Virus record (IMG/VR): IMGVR_UViG_3300020084_000112
Location: 1 to 22,975 of that record
Origin: a virus
Reading direction: 5' to 3' (one strand)
Length of the DNA: 22,975 nt
Within the stretch, counting starts at the first letter, position 1, and each line of letters opens with the position of its first letter. Below are positions 5,829 to 13,748 of this stretch, in pieces. The position numbers were made by a program, and so were the translations under genes. The notes beneath the pieces were generated by a model. The model searched no databases. It was not told where the DNA came from and was given only the letters and a program-made list of their open reading frames with translations.

Positions 5829-7533
5829 CAATACGACTAAAACCTTTAACTTTATCGAATTTTACAACATTTGAAAACTTGTCATGCAGTTCAGATTTAT
5901 GAGAGATAACAAAGATGTTAGCATCCTTAATCACATAACGGATAATCTTAAGGAACTCATCGGTGCCGAATCCATCAAGTGAGGAATCAAATACCTCATC
6001 CATAATTAAAAGATTGGTATTAACAGAATTTTTAAGTCTGGCAACTTCCCTCCAAGTGAAGAGAAGTGCCAGATCGATTCTCATTTTTTCTCCTTCGCTA
6101 AAAGAAGAATACGAAAAATTTTCGTGAATTGGTGATTTAATTTTTTCATTAAACTCTTCATCAAGTGAGAAGTTAATATAAAAATCAAGCATCTGCAAAT
6201 ACTTATTAACCTGCTGGTTAATTAATGGAAGGTAGTGCTTGATAATTTTAGTCTTAACTCCACCGTCTTTCAAAAGAGTATGGATAAATTCGTAATACCC
6301 GATAGTCTCCTTATGCTTAGAAAGTTTCTCTTTAATTTGAACGGAAGAACATTTGTAAGACTCTAGCTTGTCATGCTCAATATTTTGATTTTCAAGTTGT
6401 TTGGTAGTCTTTTGAATTTCAGATTGTAATTCTCGGATTTGGCGTTCATATCCAGAGATCTTAGTATTGTTCTGAGAAATTTCATGTGTTAAAGAAGTTA
6501 CCTCCTTAGAAAGAGCAATGAACTGACGCTCTCTATGTTCTTCCTCTTTAATTGCAATCTGCAGGTCTTCATAGCCTGTCTGCAACTCCTTTGCTTTATT
6601 TTGAGCGTCTGCTATTCTATCTAGGCGAAATTTTTCGTCAATACCTTGAGTGCAAGTAGGGCATACCGTATTCTCAGTAAAAAACTTATGTTCTTTAGTA
6701 ATGTTTGCTACCTTTTGCGATAGCTTACCTTTAAGATTTCCTAACTTACGAAGTTTCTCAGAAGGATTAGAAAAGTTTTCTAGTACATCATTCTTATCAT
6801 CTAAATTTTTTTGAACTTCTTCATTAGTGCTAATTGTAGACTCAATCTGTGTTGTAAGATCATCAATCTTTTGGTTCTTATCGTCAATCTCTTTTTGACC
6901 AAGTTCTTGCAGTTGATTAATAAATGATTCCTGCATTTTAATTTTATCTTGAAAAGAATCTTCCTTCAAATCTAAAACTTTAATTTGATCTTTTGTATCT
7001 TTAATTTTTGTTTTAATGACATCATTCATTGAAGAAAAGATTTTGATATCAAGAAGATCTTCAATAACTTCTCTACGACTTGCAGCAGTCAGCTGCATGA
7101 AAGGAACAAAACTACTAGAACCCAAAACAACGATCTGAGTAAATGACTTATAGTTCAGTTTAAGAATATTGTTTTCTAAATGACATTGATCATCTTTAAC
7201 GTCGGCATTCTGTGGTAGCTTTTCACCATTTTTATAAATTTCAAATAAAGTAGGTTTGATTCCACGAACAACTTTGTACTCGTTGTTCCCACTTGAAAAA
7301 TAAATTTCAACCACACAGTCTTTGTCATTTTGAGAGTTGACTAACTGAGGTTTATTAATTTTACGAAATGGCTTGTTAAACAAGACAAAAGTTAGAGCAT
7401 CAAGCACTGTGCTCTTGCCAGCACCATTAATACCAATGATCAGAGTAGTATCACTTTCATGCAGATTAATTTCAGTCCACTGGTTGCCCGTAGATAGAAA
7501 GTTCTTCCATTTAATCGTTTTGAACAGAATCAT
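5824..7533 (-). CDS. 46: gp46, recombination endonuclease subunit (Rad50/SbcC-like ATPase)
   Basis: This 569-residue SMC-type ATPase pairs with gp47 to form the T4-type Mre11/Rad50 complex. The complex resects DNA ends for recombination-dependent replication and degrades host DNA. Motifs in order are Walker A GINGAGKST (34-42), a Q-loop glutamine at Q133, long coiled coils on both sides of a zinc hook CPTC (291-294), the ABC signature SEGEK (479-483), Walker B LLIMDE (508-513) and a switch histidine in SHKS (H545). The length is close to T4 gp46 (about 560). The start codon lies inside the end of the DUF3110 gene (23-bp overlap), so translation is probably coupled; no Shine-Dalgarno site is visible. 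Confidence 0.95.
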   Translation of the reverse strand: MILFKTIKWKNFLSTGNQWTEINLHESDTTLIIGINGAGKSTVLDALTFVLFNKPFRKINKPQLVNSQNDKDCVVEIYFSSGNNEYKVVRGIKPTLFEIYKNGEKLPQNADVKDDQCHLENNILKLNYKSFTQIVVLGSSSFVPFMQLTAASRREVIEDLLDIKIFSSMNDVIKTKIKDTKDQIKVLDLKEDSFQDKIKMQESFINQLQELGQKEIDDKNQKIDDLTTQIESTISTNEEVQKNLDDKNDVLENFSNPSEKLRKLGNLKGKLSQKVANITKEHKFFTENTVCPTCTQGIDEKFRLDRIADAQNKAKELQTGYEDLQIAIKEEEHRERQFIALSKEVTSLTHEISQNNTKISGYERQIRELQSEIQKTTKQLENQNIEHDKLESYKCSSVQIKEKLSKHKETIGYYEFIHTLLKDGGVKTKIIKHYLPLINQQVNKYLQMLDFYINFSLDEEFNEKIKSPIHENFSYSSFSEGEKMRIDLALLFTWREVARLKNSVNTNLLIMDEVFDSSLDGFGTDEFLKIIRYVIKDANIFVISHKSELHDKFSNVVKFDKVKGFSRIV

Positions 7534-7789
7534 GATAATTGGGTGGAATTAACAAATCGTCAGGAGTAATAATCATATATGTGTAGTCATGCTCTTCACA
7601 TATGTTAATTGTGTGTTTATCTTCTACTTCTACTACCTCTAACTCAGGATAATCATCTGCTTCTAAAAGACCAACAAATCGTTCGGCATCATCTTCTTCG
7701 GAAAATAAATATAAAACTTTTTGTCCTACTTCATTTTCGACTGCGTATAATCCTTGATTTACATTGTCTTTTAGACAAATGACATACAT
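7511..7789 (-). CDS. DUF3110-family protein
   Basis: I choose the ATG at 7787-7789, giving 92 residues (MYVICLKDNVNQGLYAVENE), because GAGGT sits about 7 nt before it and it overlaps the gp47 stop as TAATG. A longer frame from 7804 lacks a site. The sequence has the DUF3110 layout: N-terminal MYVICL strand, VLYLFSEEDDAERFVGLLEA in the middle, a DYPELEVVEVE strand, and a C-terminal IITPDDLLIPP. DUF3110 proteins are small, of unknown function and typical of cyanobacteria, so the phage copy is probably host-derived. It is squeezed between gp47 and gp46 and overlaps both, so all three should be co-translated. I infer, without proof, a role as an accessory to the nuclease or as a mimic of the host protein. 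Confidence 0.75.
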   Translation of the reverse strand: MYVICLKDNVNQGLYAVENEVGQKVLYLFSEEDDAERFVGLLEADDYPELEVVEVEDKHTINICEEHDYTYMIITPDDLLIPPNYHDSVQND

Positions 7790-8832
7790 TAATCTACCTC
7801 GCAAGCTTCCTTATATATGGATTCTATGTGTTGCATAATTATCTTTTTGTTGAGTGAAATTTCACTGTCTTCAACATACTTATTTAAGATGGAAACTGTG
7901 TCTTCAATTTGAGTCAGGTCAACATCATCAACATCATTTACAGTAAAGTTCTCTACAATTTTAACCTCATGGCAGTCAGATGTCAAGAGCCTGTCTATAA
8001 ACTTGTCATACTTAACTTGACTGGTTTTCTTTTCAACAATCAGTTTAACATACTTTTCTTTACACTTGGTAAAGTTGTAAATCTGATGATTGGTATCAGA
8101 GTAATGAATCTTTTGAAATAGTTGAAATGGATTGTCAATTGTTTTTAACTTGAGAGTTTCAGTATCAAAAATATGAAACCCTCTAGAGTCATCACAATCA
8201 TTCCAATACATTTGATAAGGATTTCCAAGATAAAAAATCTTTCCGTTATTACTACGAGTATGATAGTGACCAGAAAATACTCGTTTAAATTTAGTAAAGA
8301 TTTCTGGATCTAAACCATCTTCCATTTGAACCATGCCTTTATACATGGAGAAGCCAGTAAGTTGCAGGTGACCCATAGCTACTTTTGCTTTTGATGAATT
8401 AATCAATTTCATAGTCAACTCTTGATTCTCCTCATTAATCCAAGGAATGAAGAGTACCTGAAGATCATCAAAAACTACTTCGATAGGATCTCGTATCTTA
8501 GTGATGTTGTCATATTTGTTTAACACAACATCGATTGTATTGAAGTTGTTTGTATTTTTATAATATGCTGTGTGATTACCAACAACAGTCCAAACATGTA
8601 TCTTCTTTTTTTCCAGAATATTGTAATAGTTTTTCTTTGCCCAATCCAAACTCCAGAGATCGATTACTTTACGATTATCAAAGGTATCACCAAGATCAAT
8701 AACCGTAGAGATGCCTTCGTCTTCTAAAGTTGGAAAGAAGACCTCATCATAAAATTTTTGAAAGTAATCATGATAGATCTTACTTCCTTTTTTTACACCG
8801 AAGTGTTGATCAGTAATGATAGCAATTTTCAT
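7789..8832 (-). CDS. 47: gp47, recombination endonuclease subunit (Mre11/SbcD-like)
   Basis: This 347-residue calcineurin-like phosphoesterase is the nuclease subunit of the gp46/47 complex. All metal-binding motifs are present: D8-x-H10 (ITDQHFG), GD (48-49) in DLGDTFDNR, GNH (85-87), GHL (154-156) and GHYH (188-191). The length matches T4 gp47 (about 339). Its start overlaps the gp55 stop by one base (TGATG) and its stop overlaps the DUF3110 start (TAATG), so it sits in a tightly coupled operon gp55-gp47-DUF3110-gp46. It should be made before or with replication. Confidence 0.95.
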   Translation of the reverse strand: MKIAIITDQHFGVKKGSKIYHDYFQKFYDEVFFPTLEDEGISTVIDLGDTFDNRKVIDLWSLDWAKKNYYNILEKKKIHVWTVVGNHTAYYKNTNNFNTIDVVLNKYDNITKIRDPIEVVFDDLQVLFIPWINEENQELTMKLINSSKAKVAMGHLQLTGFSMYKGMVQMEDGLDPEIFTKFKRVFSGHYHTRSNNGKIFYLGNPYQMYWNDCDDSRGFHIFDTETLKLKTIDNPFQLFQKIHYSDTNHQIYNFTKCKEKYVKLIVEKKTSQVKYDKFIDRLLTSDCHEVKIVENFTVNDVDDVDLTQIEDTVSILNKYVEDSEISLNKKIIMQHIESIYKEACEVD

Positions 8833-9314
8833 CAGTTGTGAATCATCCTGTAGTGAATTGCATTTTTGATTCCATTGTACTCAGAATCAGATCCATCCAG
8901 AATGTTACCATCAGAAACGAAGACTTCATCAAAGTTAGACTGTTCAAGAATTTTACTCTTAATGTCAAGTTGTTTTTTCTCCTTTTGAATACGGCGAAGA
9001 AAGGCATAGTAAATAATTTGTGTAAAGTAGGCAAAAGGATTTCCACGATTAATATCGAAGTTGTCAATATATTGTACACAATTTTCTACGCCATCGCAAA
9101 TCATATCCTCACGGAACATGTAGTTGACAAAATTTGGTTTGTATGATAAGTGTGTGGCAATCTTTAAAAAACATTCACCAATGTATCGTGGAATACATGG
9201 TCTTGGATTTCCTGCTTCCTTTGCCTGGTTTACCATGTAACGGTAATCGCTTAAAGCTTGGAGAAACTCCTTATTATTCACGTAATGATCTGATCTGGAT
9301 CTTCCCTTGGACAT
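8832..9314 (-). CDS. 55: gp55, late-transcription sigma factor
   Basis: This is a small sigma70-like factor that directs host RNA polymerase to late TATAAATA promoters, helped in T4 by gp33 and the gp45 clamp. It has 160 residues against about 185 in T4. The sigma region 2-like stretch is clear: FREDMICDGVENCVQYIDNF followed by a segment with NPFAYFTQIIYYAFLRRIQKEKK (about 68-117), which covers core binding and -10 recognition. As in T4 gp55, no sigma region 4 is present. The start has a good ribosome site (GAGGT, 5 nt spacer). A sigma70-type promoter with an extended -10 lies upstream, so the gene can be expressed by unmodified host polymerase. The late elements elsewhere in this window are its expected targets. 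Confidence 0.92.
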   Translation of the reverse strand: MSKGRSRSDHYVNNKEFLQALSDYRYMVNQAKEAGNPRPCIPRYIGECFLKIATHLSYKPNFVNYMFREDMICDGVENCVQYIDNFDINRGNPFAYFTQIIYYAFLRRIQKEKKQLDIKSKILEQSNFDEVFVSDGNILDGSDSEYNGIKNAIHYRMIHN

Positions 9315-9336
9315 GGTTTACCTCTTATATGTTGCC

Positions 9337-9365
9337 ATTTTAGCATACTCAGAAGATATTTGCAA
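9337..9365 (-). promoter_or_regulatory. Sigma70-type promoter with extended -10 for the gp55 operon
   Basis: On the minus strand TTGCAA (9360-9365) and TAAAAT (9337-9342) are 17 bp apart, and TGC precedes the -10, forming an extended -10. The -10 matches 5/6 and the -35 4/6. Transcription would start near 9330, about 16 nt before the gp55 ATG at 9314 and including its GAGGT site. It is a plausible early or middle promoter for gp55-gp47-DUF3110-gp46. Confidence 0.6.
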
Positions 9366-9372
9366 GAGGTAC

Positions 9373-9401
9373 TTGACAAGACTACTGAAAACTGCTATAA
9401 T
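9373..9401 (+). promoter_or_regulatory. Perfect consensus sigma70 promoter on the plus strand (antisense)
   Basis: TTGACA (9373-9378), exactly 17 bp, then TATAAT (9396-9401) preceded by TGC, so it also has an extended -10. This is a 12/12 match at ideal spacing. It points rightward, opposite to every gene in the window, from the gap between gp55 and the Sm-like gene. Transcription would start near 9408 and run antisense through the Sm-like gene (9433-9822) and towards uvsW. No plus-strand gene or clear terminator was found downstream. Confidence 0.7.
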
Positions 9402-9432
9402 AACTCTGTCAGGGTTGATAAAAATATATCTA

Positions 9433-9822
9433 TTAATTATTAGAAGATTTATAGAGTTTTTCTAAGTCTTTTCTGAAGTCCTCTATAGTAGATATGTAAC
9501 CCATTTTTCTATCAGGTTTTATTTTATTAGAACCTATAGAAACTTCTTTAACATATTCATTATAAATTTTTATTATTTTATTACTTGTAACTTCAGTTAT
9601 TGTTATTACTTTATCCATATCAATAAAGTATAAACTATCATTATCATACTTAATCCAGGGTTCTACTTTGATGATAGTTCCCATGGGTGTTTCTTGTTCC
9701 TTCATAGTAATTGGATGATCTAAAGCTAATATAATTCTATCTTTCTCTGGACATGCGGATACCATTGACATGATTTCTTCACCAGAAATTAATTTGATTA
9801 CAGCTAAGAATTCATCTTCCAT
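9433..9822 (-). CDS. Small Sm-like (LSm/Hfq-type fold) protein, tentative
   Basis: This 129-residue protein begins MEDEFLAVIKLISGEEIMSM. The pattern of a short strand, KLISGEEI, then a strand and IILALDHPITMKEQ resembles the start of an Sm fold (bent barrel with G-x-x-[IL] and D/N near the turn). Marine phages carry similar small proteins that I recall being called Sm-like; no search was done. The C-terminal third (about 95-129) is charged and helical. Its start overlaps the end of uvsW by 11 bp, so the two are co-translated, and it is the last gene before the antisense promoter. A role in RNA binding is only inferred from the fold guess. Less probable is an unrelated SH3-like barrel. Confidence 0.6.
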   Translation of the reverse strand: MEDEFLAVIKLISGEEIMSMVSACPEKDRIILALDHPITMKEQETPMGTIIKVEPWIKYDNDSLYFIDMDKVITITEVTSNKIIKIYNEYVKEVSIGSNKIKPDRKMGYISTIEDFRKDLEKLYKSSNN

Positions 9823-11281
9823 TTGTTCTCATGTTAATAGGTACAATTTCATAATTAAATGATTCTTCATTGTAAATTTTAATTCTATCCATAAGATGAT
9901 TTAAAGTGTAATTTTTGATAGTCTTTGTTGAGATGTCATCAGAGATATCATATAATACAGCTTTGTTTTTATCAGTACTTTTTCTTAATACTCTTCCTAT
10001 TGATTGTAAATTACGAATCCTAGATTTAGATGGAGATGCAAATATTACGTTGTGTAATTTTTTAATGTTAATGCCTGTACTAAAAGTTCCATAGGATGCT
10101 ACAATTATAGCATTGCTTTCTTGCTCAGTAATCTTACGAACCTCCTCACGTTCATCGACATCAACACCACCATGAACAAAAAACACTTTTCTATTCTGTG
10201 TACTACTATTTATGATGTCGAAAATTACCTTTCCATGAGTCTCTACTCTACTATAAAGAATCAATGTATTTCCTTTAAGATCTAAAGATAAATTTTTAAT
10301 AAAATTGTTTCTTTTATCATGACCAATTAAATATTGTATTTCTTCCTCATATGTGTTAAACTTGTGTGAATCGTGTTTGAGTAAAAGAATTTTAATGTCT
10401 AGTTTTGATACGTGCCCTTTATCAATAAGTTCTTTTGTTTTTGTTACATTGTATGATGGTCCAAACAATCCTTCAAGAATCCACTTATGAGTTTGAGTTC
10501 CATCTAGAGTGCCAGTAAATCCAAAACGATACTTACAATCAAGCAATTTTGTCATAATATCAACTAGAGACTTTGATTTAAACAAGTGTGCCTCATCTCC
10601 AACTACAACATCAAAATCAGAATACCAATTTTTCTCTAACTTGTAGATAGATTGCCAAGTTGTTATTGTTACGGGAGATTTATTGGTCTTTTCCTTACCT
10701 GAGTAAATTCTATGGCAGAAGTGTTCAGCATCCCAACCATAATCTTGAAAGTCCTTGAACATTTGTTCAACCAAAGATGTGGTAGGAACTACGATTAAAA
10801 TTTTAAATCCTCTTTCAACATAGTATCTTACAACGCTATAAATCATCAAAGATTTTCCAGATGCCGTTGGTGAAATCAATAACTTACGATTATATTTTAA
10901 GGCACTATACACACCATCAATTTGATAATCTCTTGGTGTATGTTTTGAGATCTTCTTCATATAATCAGCAACACCTTCCAATGAAATCATGTCATTGACT
11001 TCAAATGGAACGCCATAAAATTTACTATCACGAAACTGATAGGTATAATTATGTTGATCGCAGAATGCAATTACCTTGTCAAGAAGACCAACATAAATTT
11101 CTCCAGTATGTGTTGAGAATAGACGAATTTTTCCATCCCAATATCTTTTACGATACTGTGGCATGAACTTGGCATTATGCACTTCAAATGTAAATCTATC
11201 TGATAACTCTTGAAAAACGTGTGGTTCAGATTCAATACGCAGAAATACTTCGTTCTTTTTTGAAATGATTAAATGACTCAT
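9812..11281 (-). CDS. uvsW: UvsW, recombination/replication SF2 helicase
   Basis: UvsW unwinds R-loops and branched DNA, switching replication from origin- to recombination-dependent mode. This 489-residue copy is close to T4 UvsW (about 500). It has the N-terminal substrate-binding domain (FMPQYRKRYWDGKIRLF, about 39-55), Walker A SPTASGKS (137-144), a VVGDEAH box (DEAH 229-232), motif III-like GFTGTL (254-259) and motif VI QSIGRVLRKS (426-435). It overlaps uvsY by one base (TAATG) and the Sm-like gene by 11 bp. In T4 uvsW is late-expressed; here it lies in the same run as gp3 and uvsY. Confidence 0.93.
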   Translation of the reverse strand: MSHLIISKKNEVFLRIESEPHVFQELSDRFTFEVHNAKFMPQYRKRYWDGKIRLFSTHTGEIYVGLLDKVIAFCDQHNYTYQFRDSKFYGVPFEVNDMISLEGVADYMKKISKHTPRDYQIDGVYSALKYNRKLLISPTASGKSLMIYSVVRYYVERGFKILIVVPTTSLVEQMFKDFQDYGWDAEHFCHRIYSGKEKTNKSPVTITTWQSIYKLEKNWYSDFDVVVGDEAHLFKSKSLVDIMTKLLDCKYRFGFTGTLDGTQTHKWILEGLFGPSYNVTKTKELIDKGHVSKLDIKILLLKHDSHKFNTYEEEIQYLIGHDKRNNFIKNLSLDLKGNTLILYSRVETHGKVIFDIINSSTQNRKVFFVHGGVDVDEREEVRKITEQESNAIIVASYGTFSTGINIKKLHNVIFASPSKSRIRNLQSIGRVLRKSTDKNKAVLYDISDDISTKTIKNYTLNHLMDRIKIYNEESFNYEIVPINMRTNGR

Positions 11282-11712
11282 TAACTAAATCCAGCAGTAA
11301 ATTTTTGAAATTCAATAGCGTTTTTGATTTGATATGTACGGTTTAGAATTGTTTTCAAAATTTCTTCAAGATAATCCATCATTGTTTCATAATATTCACA
11401 CTTCATTCTAAGATCGTTTAATTTTTGATCAGCCTCCATGTATTTTGTCATTGTTTCTTTGTCACGAATTTTAAAAGCAAAGGGCTCTTCTACATAAACT
11501 TTTTGCTCTGCCTTTCCGCTATAAAATTCATAACGAACTTTTTTCGCTACACTTAAATCGTAAGAACTTTTTTTATGTAGGAGTTTTAAATTGTTGTAAA
11601 CTTTAAAATATTTTGCGTGTAATCCTGGAATTTTTAAAGATTCTAAATGCAAGTTATCAGGATCAATTTGTGAATCTTGATCCCACATAGTTTGAATTTC
11701 ATCAAGGGTCAT
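11281..11712 (-). CDS. uvsY: UvsY, recombination mediator
   Basis: UvsY loads the UvsX recombinase on gp32-coated single-stranded DNA. This 143-residue protein is near the T4 length (about 137). It begins MTLDEIQTMWDQDSQID, a helical acidic N-terminus, has a central basic KKSSYDLSVAKKVRYEFYSG, and ends in a helix (TMMDYLEEILKTILNRTYQIKN region) expected to drive oligomerisation. It overlaps gp3 by four bases (ATGA) and uvsW by one, as in other T4-like cyanophages. There are no enzymatic motifs, as expected. Confidence 0.85.
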   Translation of the reverse strand: MTLDEIQTMWDQDSQIDPDNLHLESLKIPGLHAKYFKVYNNLKLLHKKSSYDLSVAKKVRYEFYSGKAEQKVYVEEPFAFKIRDKETMTKYMEADQKLNDLRMKCEYYETMMDYLEEILKTILNRTYQIKNAIEFQKFTAGFS

Positions 11713-12236
11713 AAAACAGTGCCATTAAGCGATTGTATTTGGTATATGGTATATTTAAAATTAACCACACCTGTAAAGTATGTATAATCTCTTTGAGTGG
11801 CGTCAAAATCCAAAGTGTTTAGGCTGGTTGGAAATAAATCTTTAAATTTAATTCTTAAAATGGGATTATAATTGCTATTTAAAACTTCAAGTGATGCGTC
11901 TGAATATAAATTGACAAGTTGCGAATTTGCTAAGTTATCAAATTGGTTAATATTTTCAGGATAGCCTAAACCCAATAACCAATTATAAATTGCAGTATAA
12001 TTTTCCATATTTTCATCAACCAAAAATTCAAGACGAAGATCCTCGTATTCCAACTTATCACCTGGAATTGGAATCTCTTTAAATGGTGTTGGTTGAATAG
12101 CAACTCCTAAAGCAATACCTGGAATGTTTGCTTTGTTGCTGAAAAAACTTACCTTTGGATATTTACTTAAAGTAAATCGAAATCCAACAGGTGATAAAAA
12201 ATTTCTATTATCAATTTGGTTTGATGTGAAAGACAT
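11709..12236 (-). CDS. 3: Probable gp3, tail completion and sheath stabiliser
   Basis: This 175-residue protein has nearly the length of T4 gp3 (176), which caps the tail tube and stabilises the sheath. It is rich in beta strands with features such as VGFRFTLSKYPKVSFFSNKA and PGDKLEYEDLRLEFLVDE, the latter resembling tube-type proteins in which a strand pair precedes MENYTAIYNWL. The place between gp23 and uvsY is where cyanophages carry gp3. The call rests on length, fold impression and order; it could be another tube-like tail protein. It is followed immediately by uvsY (ATGA overlap) and preceded by the gp23 terminator. Confidence 0.65.
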   Translation of the reverse strand: MSFTSNQIDNRNFLSPVGFRFTLSKYPKVSFFSNKANIPGIALGVAIQPTPFKEIPIPGDKLEYEDLRLEFLVDENMENYTAIYNWLLGLGYPENINQFDNLANSQLVNLYSDASLEVLNSNYNPILRIKFKDLFPTSLNTLDFDATQRDYTYFTGVVNFKYTIYQIQSLNGTVL

Positions 12237-12245
12237 TTTTATTTG

Positions 12246-12253
12246 TATTTAGA
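12246..12253 (-). promoter_or_regulatory. Possible late-type element before gp3 (TCTAAATA)
   Basis: TCTAAATA, one mismatch from TATAAATA, directly follows the gp23 terminator T-run. It is only about 9 nt before the gp3 ATG, leaving almost no leader, so it is weak evidence. Some promoter is needed here if the terminator is efficient. Confidence 0.3.
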
Positions 12254-12254
12254 T

Positions 12255-12280
12255 AAAAAAAGACCCCCTTGCGGGGGTCT
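12255..12280 (-). terminator. Strong rho-independent terminator after gp23
   Basis: On the minus strand AGACCCCC, a GCAA loop, GGGGGTCT and a run of T form an 8-bp GC-rich hairpin (arms 12273-12280 and 12261-12268). It lies 20 bp after the gp23 stop, closing the high-level capsid transcript. Confidence 0.88.
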
Positions 12281-12299
12281 GAGTGAATCGGAGAGAGAC

Positions 12300-13691
12300 T
12301 CACATAAGGTTGGTAACCTGTACTCTTCTGTAGTAACGGTTGGCGTTAACACGGAGAGCGCCTTCACCCTGATTAGTACCCTCAGCGAATGGGTTTGCAA
12401 CCATTCCATAACGGGTCTTGAAGCCAATCTTGGGCTGGAAGGTGTCCTGACCAACGGCACGAACCATTTGGAGAGGAACGTATGGGCAATAGAAGAGACC
12501 AGCATCATAAGGATTCTGACCCTTATAGCCGATAACGTAGTACTGCTGAGCAGAAACGTTAGCCGAATATGGATCAATGTATACCTTATACTTACCGTTG
12601 ATAACACCAGCGAAGGTGTTACCAGTGTCATCAACATTAAGACCTACGTTGAGGGCAGGGGTGTAATCGAGTACACCAGCCATGGTTAGAGCGGAAGCAA
12701 CATCTGCAGAGCAGATGATGGTGTTGCCCTTTCCTCTACGAGTTCTTTGAGCGATTGCGTTTGCATCACGCTCTAGCTGGAAGAGAAGACCCTTGAACTT
12801 CTCAACTGACCAACGACCATTGGAGTCGGTGTCAAGGTCGAAGAAACCAGCGGTAGCAACGTTAGTTTGAGCACCAGCTTCAGCGATCTTGTAGATGGTT
12901 CTAACAACTTCTCTGTTGATTTCAGCGAGGATTTCAGTTGAGAGGATGTTAGCAAGCTCAGCTTCTGCATCAAGACCATGAATAGCCTTGAGGTCTTGTG
13001 CAAGCTCTAAGCTGTACTCAGCCTTGAGTGCTCTTGACTTTGCTGAAACGGTAACTTTCTCGATGCTGAATGCCATTTCATTGAAGGCATTAGCAGCAGC
13101 ATCACCGAGAGATTCAGAGTTGCCAGTGGACATACCACCACCAACGTTGTAGTCGGTTGAACCAATACCAGCAACTACGCCGATGTCGTTAAGGATTGCA
13201 GGGTTGGAACCACGCTGAGTGGTTGTACCAATACCAGCATTCGCATCAGCGAAACCAGCAGTAAGGTTGCGGCTGCTGTTCTGACCCGAGAAAGCAGTAT
13301 CAGCTTCGTTGAAGAATCCTTCGGCGCCAGACTGGTTGGTATAACGGGTTCTCATCGCAAAGATAAGACCAGTTGGGCCAGTCATAGGCTGAACGCCGCA
13401 GATATCATAAGCGATAAGCTGAGGCATTGAACGGCGGATGAGGCTGATTAGAACGGGATCGAAACCAGCAACAGGACCTGTAGCAGTAGAGCTAGCTGAG
13501 AAGCCACCAGTACCAGCAGAGTTGGTTGGTGATGCTTCTGAGAGGAATCCTCTTTCTTGCTTGAGGAATTGCTCTTGGTTTTCTAGCAAGATAGCGGTAA
13601 CATTTCTTCTGTATGAATCCTTGATAGAATCAAGACCTTCACAATTTAGAAGAGGTGACCACTTTTCTTGCAAATGTTGTGCATTGTACAT
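12300..13691 (-). CDS. 23: gp23, major capsid protein
   Basis: This is the precursor of the main hexamer-forming head protein, HK97 fold, 463 residues (T4 521). The N-terminus MYNAQHLQEKWSPLLNCEG and the segment FLKQERGFLSEASPTNSAG (42-60) form the removable part. FLSE followed by A at 52/53 matches the prohead protease rule (L/I-x-E then cut), giving a mature chain of about 411 residues. Conserved stretches include AYDICGVQPMTGPTGLIFAM and SVEKFKGLLFQLERDANAIA-like helices. A strong ribosome site AGGAG sits 9-10 nt before the ATG. It is preceded by gp22 and followed by a strong terminator. No consensus late element lies directly upstream, so it may share the gp22 promoter. Confidence 0.97.
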   Translation of the reverse strand: MYNAQHLQEKWSPLLNCEGLDSIKDSYRRNVTAILLENQEQFLKQERGFLSEASPTNSAGTGGFSASSTATGPVAGFDPVLISLIRRSMPQLIAYDICGVQPMTGPTGLIFAMRTRYTNQSGAEGFFNEADTAFSGQNSSRNLTAGFADANAGIGTTTQRGSNPAILNDIGVVAGIGSTDYNVGGGMSTGNSESLGDAAANAFNEMAFSIEKVTVSAKSRALKAEYSLELAQDLKAIHGLDAEAELANILSTEILAEINREVVRTIYKIAEAGAQTNVATAGFFDLDTDSNGRWSVEKFKGLLFQLERDANAIAQRTRRGKGNTIICSADVASALTMAGVLDYTPALNVGLNVDDTGNTFAGVINGKYKVYIDPYSANVSAQQYYVIGYKGQNPYDAGLFYCPYVPLQMVRAVGQDTFQPKIGFKTRYGMVANPFAEGTNQGEGALRVNANRYYRRVQVTNLM

Positions 13692-13715
13692 TTGCGTTTT
13701 TCTCCTGTCTTGGAA

Positions 13716-13748
13716 AAGTGTTATTTTACTATGATCTTAAAATCACTT
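13716..13748 (-). other. Hairpin between gp22 and gp23
   Basis: On the minus strand AAGTG and ATTTTA (13738-13748) pair with TAAAAT and CACTT (13716-13728), with a 2-base bulge and a 9-base loop. The 11 pairs include the gp22 stop codon. The stem is AU-rich and not followed by a clean T-run, so it is more likely an RNA-processing or stability element that separates gp22 from the highly made gp23 than a terminator. Confidence 0.35.

Noticed and set aside
12243-12689. Long plus-strand open frame opposite gp23
   Set aside because: It is the mirror of the gp23 codon pattern; it lacks a ribosome site and lies wholly within a certain gene.
13723-13731. AGTAAAATA before gp23 as a late element
   Set aside because: Too many differences from TATAAATA; the gp22 element is much better and can serve both genes.
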